64,000 nt of DNA from Glandiceps talaboti (Eukaryota > Hemichordata > Enteropneusta > Spengelidae), in the NCBI RefSeq assembly GCF_964340395.1, contig NC_135558.1, positions 3,509,001-3,573,000 of the forward strand. The letters run 5' to 3'. The notes under the pieces are model-generated. The model worked only from the letters and a program-made list of their open reading frames with translations. It was not told where the DNA came from and ran no database searches. The translations under genes were made by a program, and so were the position numbers. Positions 12,701-24,700 of the stretch are shown here, in pieces. The first letter of the stretch is position 1; each line of letters begins with the position of its first letter.

Positions 12701-15700
12701 AAGTTATAGAGTATAGGTAGAATCATTGGTGTCCGTCAAAGTTTTATATTTTCATCATCTTCTCCGAAAGTGACAGTCAGAATTCTTCGATATTTGGTGT
12801 GCATGTTCCCTTGGGGGAGGCTATTCAGATTTGTTCATGCCAAGTTGATCTGTGCCATTTTCAATTTTTTATGATTTTTTTTTTAAAAATGACATTTTCG
12901 TCATCTCCTCAATTACTACTTATCAGATTACTTTGATATCTGGTGTGTTGATGCACAGAGGGTAGCTTACTTAGATTTGTTAATTTCAAGTCAGCACGTC
13001 TTCTTTTCTATTTTTTATGATTTTTTTTTTGTAATGTAAAAAAAAATGAATATGTTAATGAGCATTATGACCGCCTCCATATTGGAAATCAGTCCGCGAG
13101 ACTTTAGGTAAACTGCAACTTTTCAAAAGACACTATTGATGTCAAACAAGCAATGTAATATGTGCTGTAGTCTTAATTCTACGCATTGTGCGCCCAAATG
13201 ACAAATATTTGTTCGAAACAGGGTTGTAAACTTCAAATCCAAATTCTCCACCCTCCTACAGAATAGTTCATTCCAGTATACACACCTCACGATCAAGTGA
13301 GCTCTATATATGAGCATGCCTGAACTGAAGTGTATGGGACGAGTCAGTCGTCAATAAAAACGATAATACTCTTTCTAAAATTATCACATTTTGAAAGGGA
13401 AAGTACTTTGTGGTTCATTTATGGAGTTTTGTTTTTGTATGATCAATCTTGGTGGCAAAATCACAGCGTCAAAATTACCGATGTGGTAGTTCCGTATGGC
13501 GACAATCTCAAGTACCCGGATGCACGAGGGACTAACCCGGAAGCAAGTCGTTGCCAGCCATACGTTACAGTGTTAACATCATCCGAGAAATCACTGCGTT
13601 CAGAGTGTCATTATTCACAGAATTGTTTTTTTTGAGTGAAAACCCGTCTTGAACTGTATAACTCTAACAAATAAAGACATGTCAAGTTATTTTTGAAAGT
13701 TGTATCGCTAGTTTGAGACGATTTCCTCACGTACTATCGAGGCTTGGACCTTACTCCAGTTCAGCGGGAAGTTTAGCCAGTCCGATAATTCTTTCTGGTT
13801 TAGTTTACAACACTTTTGATCACACAGATTTAGTTTTTGTGATGAAAAGAAATTTAAAAAAAGATCACTTCAACCATTTCATTGTGCTTTCTTTATGAAA
13901 GGTAATCGAACATGAACGAGTGTTACCACTGTAACGTATGGCTGAGAATGACTCTCTTCCGGGTACTTGGGATTGTCGTCGTACAGAAACTAAGATGGCG
14001 ATTAATACATTTCTTCCCTATATATATCTACTACAACTAGTACAAGTTGAATGTTGTTAACTTGGTAAATTTGTAATTGAAATTCAAATTGCCTCAAAAT
14101 TATTTTAGATCCCTAGTTTATTTCATTCGTCATTAAAATTTTCCATGGTTAAAGCTGTAAGACACTGGAATTATTTATAGCCAACCTCAAAATCTTCTCT
14201 TTTTTTTCTTTTTCTTGTGTGCATTTCCCAGTCATTTTTTTTCTGAGATTTTGTGCAATTTTTCATAACAGTAGATTTTTGTTATAAAATGGTGACTATG
14301 GTATAAAAGTACAATACATTACCAACTTTCTGTGTAAAATGTGTTTTATAGTGAGACATCATATGAAACCACTAACCACTTTATTAAATCGATAAAACAA
14401 AACTGCATAGTGAAGAGCTGAAGAACTGAACCACTTCTACATGTCACCAAAATAAAAAATTAAATTAAAAAAAAACAGCGGAGCTATTCTGACCGATAGG
14501 TCGCTTGTTGTAACTTTATATGCCACATTTTTGTAGTGGTCTACCTCTTAGCAATCAATAGTTCTGATTTAGATAAATGTAAACAATGAACTTTACTAGT
14601 AAAAGTGTTACTCAGATATATTCAACACAGTTACATACATGTAGTGTAATGGAATTATTCAGGACAATTGAACATAAAATGTTTTGGAAAACAAACAATT
14701 GCAAAGTATTTGCATCAATTTTTTTATACTATTATTTTAAAATAACATATTAAAAGAATTTGATTCTTGTTTGTTGAAGTGAAAGAGTCACTACCTTCTA
14801 AAAACACATCATATTATTAATATATATATACAGTGTGTGTGTGTGTGTGGGGGGGGGGGGGGTTGTCATTCAAAATTTACCATCCAGAGTTATAATATAT
14901 TTTTTGACCAAAATAGATGGGGGCTACCCATCAATTTTTCATTAGAATTCCTCTGACCCCCAACTCTGAAATTTGGTGGAAGTATCCTTGTGGAGGTTTA
15001 GTTTTAGGAATTGTTCATGATGTGATGATCTCATCAATGATATGCAAATTATGGCTAAAATGTGCCTTTTTGGTCAAAAATCTATAATTCCAAAATAATT
15101 GAGCAGATTGAGTTGAAACATTTTTAGGGGTGTTTAGATTAGGAATTGTTCATAACATAATGATCCCATCTGTGATATGCAAATTATCACAGATAATTTA
15201 GATATAAAAATGTGTCTTTTTGACAACCCTGTAAATCACAGTGTAAAACTTTTACAACCCTGTCAATCACAGTGTAAACTTTTACAACCCTGTCAATCAC
15301 AGTGTAAAACTTTAACAACCCTGTCAATCACAGTGTAAACTTTTACAACCCTGTAAATCAGTGTAAACTTTTACAACCCTGTCAATCACAGTGTAAAACT
15401 TTTACAACCCTGTCAATCACAGTGTAAAACTTTTACAACCCTGTCAATCACAGTGTAAACTTTTACAACCCTGTCAATCACAGTGTAAACTTTTACAACC
15501 CTGTAAATCACAGTGTAAACTTTTACAACCCTCTCAAGTACAGTGTAAACTTTTGCAACCCTGTCAACCGCAGTGTAAAAATTTTGCCACCTTGTAAAGA
15601 AGGAAAGTGTCTAAATTGTATACACTGAATGTATTTTTGTGGTTTGATTTCAGTATTAAAGTGACTCTTTCTTTCCACACAGATGGTGATAGTTGTCAAA

Positions 15701-18700
15701 GGAATCAGAGAGTGATAGATGATACAGGAAGGTCATGCACTAAAGCATGTACATCAAATGATAACTGCTCTGGTAATAAGCAGTGTTTATGTGATGATGA
15801 TTGTGGTCTCAGCTGTGTCAATCCAAGTAAGTTACTCTAGTCTAGTTCCTATACAGTATCATTACAGCCGTGGACATATACTTCCATGCTATAACTCACA
15901 GTATTGTCAAGACCCCGCTGAAAGGTGTTAAAGTTATGGTTCAACCTTATAGTGATTGAGCGAAGCACTAAAAGTACATATCACTAGTAATAATGGGCTG
16001 TTGTCACCACTCATTAAATATTCATTTGGTACAGCTGTTTTGACGATGTCCAATGTCCAACCAGGACTCCACCGCCAGTCCTAAACTAAATCATGTGGGG
16101 ATGCAACAACATAATCATGTTTATATGAATGCTGTAGGAGGGAGCACAGGAATGTGTGCTGATTGAGGGACTTTAACCAGACTGGGTTAGAAACCAGTCT
16201 GGTCATCCAGACTAAGTTACTCAGACTGGTACCACTGTCCAGTATATTTTACTTCTTACTTTAATCCTTAAACAGTAATGAGTTTGGAATTGACAGTTAT
16301 CTATAACTGTACATGACATGTGTATTGTCTACTATTCCAATAGATGCAAGATGCACCACTTTGGATCAAATAGATTATGGTAATGTTGAGCAAGGACGAC
16401 GAGTATTTGGCGAGACAGCTAGCTATACATGTGATAATGGATACAAGTTATCAAGAGGTAGCAATGCACAGAGACATTGTCAAGGCAACAGAGAGTGGAG
16501 TGGAACTGCACCAACATGTGTCATAGATGGTAATGTGCATCTGTTACAACTGACTTGGGGTAGGGGTGGGGGTAGGGGGTATATTTGGGACTTGCCATAC
16601 CTGACTTAAATATAACTGATTGGTTTACGTAAATCAATGCACATTAGCCAGTGCTAAATGTTCCCAGCTCCTCAGTCATTTTAAATTATGGTTCAAGATA
16701 TGGAAGTCTATCACATTGACACATGCATGAACAAAGTAATGTTTTTGAATTGCGCCCTCACAGCCCAAACTTTAAAATAATTAAAAACAGTACCTGCAGC
16801 CTAATTATTTTTCAGGCTTTATTTACTTTGATAAGACAAATGGCAATGGACTTGTTCCAAGGTGCATTGCAAGCCTCTCCATACAATGCCATGTCTTCTG
16901 TGCTCACAGAGAGTTTTACTATGCAGAGGGATGGTTGTTACAAAATGTAGCTGATCGTACCCTGGAGTTACTTCTAAAATCGTTCTCTGTCATTCATGAC
17001 AGTTTGTTGCCCAAAGATTTGGCTATCTGGCTTGAAAATACCATTCACCAGACTGTCAAGTTAGTATATAGGGTCTAATAGACAAATCTCTGGGCTAACT
17101 CTATAGAGGATTTGCAATGTATCAAAATGATAACACCTTAATAATTCTTACACATGATATTGTCTGAGAATGAGTTTGGAGGGAGTCCAAACTACTAATT
17201 TATAGAATATAAACACCATTGGAACCGGAAAATTGGGATATTTGACATCTAGACCTAATAATCCATCATTATCCGGGATTTACCTCATAGCTTTGACTTC
17301 TCATAACTGACTTACAAGTGACAACATCAATCATATTGACTTCGCTTTTAAAGTTACATTACCTGTAACTGGGCTATTATTTTTCCAATCATGCAATCAA
17401 CAATATATTCATGGTAAATTGTTAAAATACCAATAATTAGACATTGTACAATCATGTCAATTAGAGGTCTGTTTTATCTATAAAACGCATTGTAATAGTC
17501 AAAATTGTGATATATTTGGTGCATTGATTTTTTTGGATATGGACACAAAAATCAATTTGATTGGCAATATTATTCCCTACCTGATGTTTCTACAGAAATA
17601 TATTTACCCACAGGTGATTCAATACTGTTCAAGATGTATGATATTGTGAGTAAGTCAATCATTATAAAATTTATATCTAACAAAACGGTTTTAAAACTTG
17701 TACCAGTTGCAGCTAGTGCAGTTTTAACCTGTTATCATGAGAACAATTAGTAAAAGTGAGTGATAACAACACACTGCAGTCATTTTCTGTGGGCCAGTAT
17801 TTGTATTTTATCAATTTTTAATGGTTTCATCTCCAATTTTGTTGTTAATAGTGAGCTGTGGTACACCACGAGACATTGACAATGCTCGGCATGATGGTGG
17901 CCGTAATGTGGACTCATATGATGTAGGCGACAGAGTTATGTACAACTGTAATAGTGGTTACTTTAGACGTGGTATAGCTGTATCTCGTTGTTTACAAACT
18001 GGTCAGTGGTCAGTACCACAACAGCTTGAATGTGTAGGTAAGTGATATGAAATTTATTATTTTACAGTTGTTTCTCATTATTTTCAAACTGGTTAGTGTA
18101 GCAATGCCTCCATGGTTTCAATATGTAGGTGAGGCAAATCATAACATATACAACCTGAGTGCGTTTGCTTGCTCGTGGCAAGCAGAAATGGGACAAGTTT
18201 CATGCAAAGACATACAGTGAAAATAGTGTTGGTAACTTATCAAAGTATCAATACCGCAGGAGCCAGAATCCCATGACTCTGTTTACTGATAGAATGCTAC
18301 ACATTATAACAATTGAATATGACTGCTAGTGTTATGTTATGTTATAACTTCCACAGATATAAAGAAACTGGTAAAAGTGTCACATGAACCTACATCAGAG
18401 GCACCCCATGTTGTTTTTGTAGATCAGTTGTTACAGTTTTTAACAAATTTTGTCCTAAAATGAAGTCTTTCCTTAGCTCACTTTATTCAAGCAAACACAC
18501 CAGGGTTTTTTTGCGGGTTGTATGAGTGTAGAGTCAGTGTTTATACCTCCATTTAATACTGAACTTTACCATCTGACTTAAGATTTAACAATAAATCTAT
18601 GTCCTCCATTAGTCATGCAGAAGTAAAGTACTAGTATATGAAGGTCTAATGTCTTCTATGAAGACTTGTTATTTGATACATTTGCCTCTATAGCAAAGAG

Positions 18701-21700
18701 TAGTTGTCCTGTCCTGGCACCATAATGAAAGGCCAAACAAGTGTCTATTTAAAACTTTTTATAAATTAATAACTGATTTTCTATATTGTCTCTACAGCAA
18801 AGAGTTGTGGAAGTCCAGGCAGCATTTCAAATGGTAAACGAATTGGCAACTTATATACCTTCCCAAATCGTGTCTACTTTGAATGCAACACTGGATACAC
18901 TTTGTTAGGACGTAATTACAGATCTTGTCAGACCAATCAGGAATGGAGTGGATTTCTACCTGAGTGTATACGTAAGTAAATTAATTATGCATGATTTATT
19001 GAGTGGGTTAATGGTATACAATGGGTTAATTTATGAAAGTGAGAGAATAATTTGTAATTATCGTCTCAGTGCATGGTATTGGGCCATTGTCATAAACCCA
19101 TTACTGTAACAGTGTTACTGTGACTGTGTTACTATGACTGTGTTACTGTGACTGTGTTACTGTGACTGTGTTACTGTGACTGTTACTGTGACTGTGTTAC
19201 TATGACTGTGTTAGTGTGACTGTGCAATAATGCTGTTATTCATGGTGATTAGTAATAGTACCACTTTCTGCATGAGAGTGTGTTTGTCAATAGACCCGTC
19301 ATGAAGTGTCTTAGCGTTGCCTAAAAACCAGGATTGTCACAACTTAACTCAACCTAGAGTTTGACTCTACATGGTCCATGTAATGTTACTGTAGTAACCT
19401 TACACTTTACACTTTCGTATTTACCTTATTTTGTTATTTTTACTCTATTTTATATATTTACTAGTTTGTTTTAGCACCAAAAACTTATTGCAGAAAATTC
19501 AATGAAGAAATGTACTAATTTTCTTAACAGATGCAATAAAGATTCTATTCTATTCTATTCCAGTAACTTGAGTAAGTTTACAGTTACTAGTGGTTATTTG
19601 TCAATGATTTCCTCTTTATATAGTCATAAGTTGTCCATGGACTAGTGGCTATTGTGCAGTAGTGGCTGTAGTACGTTAAGTGTTTATTTTATGAATATTT
19701 GTCAACAATTTCCTCTTACAGCTGTAAGTTGTCCAGATCTTTTCGATCCAGATGATGGTCTGATATTTGGAAGTCGGTTCAACTACAATCAACAAGTACG
19801 TTATCAATGCCATAATGGATTTAAAGTTGTTGGTAGTCAAGTAAGAACATGTCAGGCAGATGGTGCATGGAGTGGACAAGATGCATCCTGTCAAGGTGAA
19901 TACCACAAATCGTTTTTCTTACATATCACTTAAAAGTAATAGTATATTGATACAATGTATTGTATCATGCAAATACAAGGCATGTTGAACATGTTTTAAC
20001 AATATAGTATTACCCATGTCGTTCTACATCACGACACCTTGCGTCTTCATCATTGGTTCTGCTTTGCTAGAAATAAGAGTCAAAACAGGCCAAATCACCA
20101 TGATTATTTTTCACAATTTTTCATAAAGTGTACTTGAGGAGATATAATAATATTAATCCTCATTATATTTCTTCATTTAACTGGAAAATACCAGTAACTT
20201 GAGTGTTTTCACTCTTTTTGTCTTGTTACTCATAGTAAAAAAAGTAGTGTATACTCTATCATTGTATCTATATCATTGATACCAAATAAAGTCTATCCAT
20301 TGTATCATTATACATGTATCTATATTTATACAAATAGTCTACCCATACATTGTATCTATATTGCTACAAATAGTCTATCAATACATTGTATATTGCTACA
20401 AATAGTCTATGAATACATTGTATCATTATGTCTATATTGCTACAAATAGTCTATCAATACATTGTATCATTATGTCTATATTGCTACAAATAGTCTATCC
20501 ATACATTGTATATTGCTACAAATAGTCTATCAATACATTGTATCATTATGTCTATATTGCTACAAATAGTCTATCAATACATTGTATCATTATGTCTATA
20601 TTGCTACAAATAGTCTATCAATACATTGTATATTGCTACAAATAGTCTATCAATACATTGTATCATTATGTCTATATTGCTACAAATAGTCTATCCATAC
20701 ATTGTATATTGCTACAAATAATCTATCAATACATTGTATCATTGTGTCTGCCCAGAACTCAACTGTGGTCCACCTGAACCAATCTGGAATGGACAACGAG
20801 ACAGTAACTTCTTTGGTTTACAATCAGTTATCCTGTTTACATGTAATGCTGGATACAGGTTGGAAGGAAGTCGGTCTACATATTGTCAGGAAGACGAAAC
20901 CTGGTCAACTCCTACACCAAATTGCTGGGGTAATTTACATTCTCTTGTTCAGAATTGTGTACATTTTACTTTAAATTTTGATAAGTCTGTGATACACGTC
21001 AGTATGTCACATCAATTATATCTGAAAGTTTACTTTTTCACATGAATTGATCATGACATCACAGTTGGGAAGTGTTGTGTCCCTTCTAACATTTTCTACT
21101 CTGAAAGGTTATAATGCATAAGCAGTTCAAAGTTTTTAGCATTGAGCTTTCGATCGATCTGTCTTGGTCGACGATCATTATCAGAATGACAAATCCATAG
21201 ATACAGCTGACCACTAGGTGGCAGTATAATCAGCTGATTGCAGATGTTTCTACTCTGTTTACTTAAGTTGTTGTATTGTGGAAGATCCACCAGAAGGGAA
21301 GTGTTGGTTTGCCTTCTAACAATTTCTACTGTGTAGTATTCATTTAACTTTTGTTCCAAACACAGCTTTGAATAGTGAGTCAATCTGTTGACAAAGACTG
21401 AAGTGTGCAGTCAAAAATTTCAGGTAAAATTTTCAAAGTTGTGTTTGGAATGAAAGTTCAAATTGAATACTATGTTTTGCTAACACAGATGAATTTCCAT
21501 TTCTACTCTGTTTATTTAGGTCGTTGTACTGTGGAAGATCCACCAGAACACGGTAGAATTACACACCGATACATTGGTGCTGATGATGTCGTTGAACATG
21601 GTACAACATTGAACTTTGCTTGTGATGGAGGCTATGATAAAAGTCACCAAGATGCAGCTCAATGTTTCAATGGAACCTGGCAAAATATACCAACCTGTGA

Positions 21701-24700
21701 TCCAAGTAAGTCAATTCAATTCTCTTTGAGAAATTTATGCTCATCAGTTCAATATGATAAAGAAAAAACTATATATCACGAAGGCAAATAGTGGTGGATG
21801 GAACAAAAATAAACTAAAAGTCATCTAGCTGAGTGAGGGAACTTGAAAATATCTAAATATCACAGATGCATCCTTCTATGTGTCTGTGAAATGTTGTGTC
21901 CTTGTTAGCCCACAGTGATGTCCTTGTATGTGTATTTTAGGAATTCTTAGGGTCTAGTGAGCCAATCACCTGATTGTTGACTCTTACAGCTTATCAGCCA
22001 ATCATATACCCTTTTATGTGTTTGTGGATTCTTCCCTAATTGGTGTATCACTGATCTCATTCTTATGTGTTTACAAACTCTTGATCTTGTTAGCCAATCA
22101 CTGCAGATGTTTTTGTATTTGTATATGCCTCAGCCAATCACTGCAGATGTTCTTGTATTTGTATATGCCTGGGTGTATATAGTCAGCCAATCACTGTCAA
22201 AGTAGAATATCCTTTTAGGAACTCGAGTCAGCAAATATTTATCTTTCTATATGCTTTCTCTGTGTTGATGAATTCTAAGGGCTTAGTTAGCCAATCACTA
22301 ATGTCATTGTACAATGTATGTGTTGACTCTTAGGGCCTATGTCAGCCAATGACTTGTATGTCTTTTGCTATGTTTATGAACTCTTAGGGCCTTGTCAGCC
22401 GATATCAGAACCTAACCAGGGAAGTATTGATCAAACCATACAGGATGGAGTTGTTCATCATGACAGTTATGCTACATATTCATGTGATCGAGGTTACTAC
22501 ATAGATGGACAAGAACAAAGGCGATGTTGGTTTGGAACCTGGTTGCCATCATCAAATCCAATAACATGTGAAGCTCGTAAGTTGATAATTCTAAACAGCT
22601 TTTCAAAACAGTCATTCTTCAAGTTTCACAGTATGGAGTAACTATATAGTCATCGGACATCCACATTCTGTAGTGAAGGTGATTCATATTGATTCTTCAG
22701 ATTGATTCAGTTTACCTATAGGTTGCTATAGGGCTCTACAGACATGTATGCCTATAGGCCAGTTGACCTATAGGATTGTATAGGTCTCTATAGACATGAA
22801 TACCTATAGGCCTGTTGGCATATAGGATCCTATAGGTCAATAGATAATGCCTATAGGCTAGGTGACCTATAGATATCTATAGACGTGTATGCCCATAGGC
22901 CAGTTTACCCATACTATCCTATATGGTTCTACAGACAGGCCAGTTGACCTATAGGATAGTATAGGTCTCTATAGACATGAATACCTATAGGCCTATGTAA
23001 ATGTATGTGAGACAAGTATGCACGTCACTTTGTTTTGTGACAGAATGAAATATGGCCAAATGGCAGCCATGTTTGTTAAATTTCACAATATGTATCATTT
23101 AGTGAGCCCCTGATATAAAAGGGATGCAGAAAATAAATAAATAAATAAAATAGGCCCATTGACCTATAGGATCCTATAGGTCAACAGATAATGCCTATAG
23201 GCTAGTTGACCTATAGGTCTCTATAGACATGTACATCTATAGGCCAGTTGACCTGTAGGTCACCATATACATGTATGTCTATAGGCTAGTTGACCTATAG
23301 GTCTCTATAGACATGTATGCCTATAGGCCCATTGGCCTATAGGCTCCTATAAGTCTGTAGACATGAGTATCTGTATAAGAGGTTCTATACTAATCTGTGC
23401 ATGGTTGAGTGTTTATTCAGTGTGATAATTGCCCAGAAGATAAGAGATAAAGCAAACTGATCGCCTGGTAAATATAAGATTAGGGGACTTATACATTGGG
23501 TTCCGTCCATCTGTCGATCCATCCGTGCTTGCATTTACCCTCATTTCTTTAGCATGCTGCACTAACCGATTTCAACCAAACTTGACACAAAGATAACATA
23601 CTATGTGAGACAAGTATGCACGTTACTTTGTTTTGTGACAGAATGAAATATGGCCAAATGGCAGCCATGTTTGTTAAATTTCACAATATGTATCATAACT
23701 TTGGATGTATGATACGTAGTGACTCCTTCAAGTTCCTACACCCATATTAACAAATATGAGCTTTCTTTTAAGACCTTGACATTTGACCTTGAAAGTCTTC
23801 TTCAAGGTCAAATAGCCTAATTTGGGTTATCTTGATAGCTTTTTTAATTAAACATTACAAGTGATGATGATATTATAATGATGGTTTGGGTTTGACTGTG
23901 ACGCATATGCACGTCACTTAATTCCGCGACCTTGACCTGTACAGCGAAATGGCAGCCATATTTGATAAAAAAAACACATTTTGCCTGTTATCTCCAAAAG
24001 TTTGATACATGCATTCAAGTGCCTACCCTCATTATCAATGATGAGCTTTCTAACAAGACATGAATCTTTGACCTTGACAAACATTTTCAAGGTGAAATGA
24101 CTAAAATAATTCTTTCTACATTAACTCAAGAAGTTGAATACACAAAGACTCCATTTAAATGTCTATACCCAAAGGTAAACTTTCTTTTTATATCTTGACC
24201 TTTGACTTTGATCTCCATGTTCAAGGTCAAATAGTAAATTGGTCAATGAATTATGCAGTTTTGTATCTAAAGAAACTATTCAAATTCGCACAATAACTTT
24301 GCCATATAACACACCAGTTAGGGAGTATGTATTCGACTGAAAACTTGTTATTTAGATAAGAGGAGAAGAATGGACAAGATGTCTTTATTTAGTCAATAAA
24401 GAGTGAGTTATTTACAGCTGGAAGAGAGAAAAGTAGCCAGGGAAAGAAGATATGCAACAGATAGGCACCTTCCCCAAGGCACAGTTACACAGTCATACAT
24501 ATTGCATTGACTCCAAGAAGTAGTGTTCTTACACTATCACTGTTTCGTCTTCAGTTCTGTGCAGTACAGATAGGACCATTCTCCATGGCAGTGTAACATT
24601 CCTCTTGAATAATGGACATATAACAGGAAATCCAAGAAGGAGTAATCTTGTACAGGGAACAAGACGACAGTTTTCATGTGATGACGGTTACACCTTGGAA

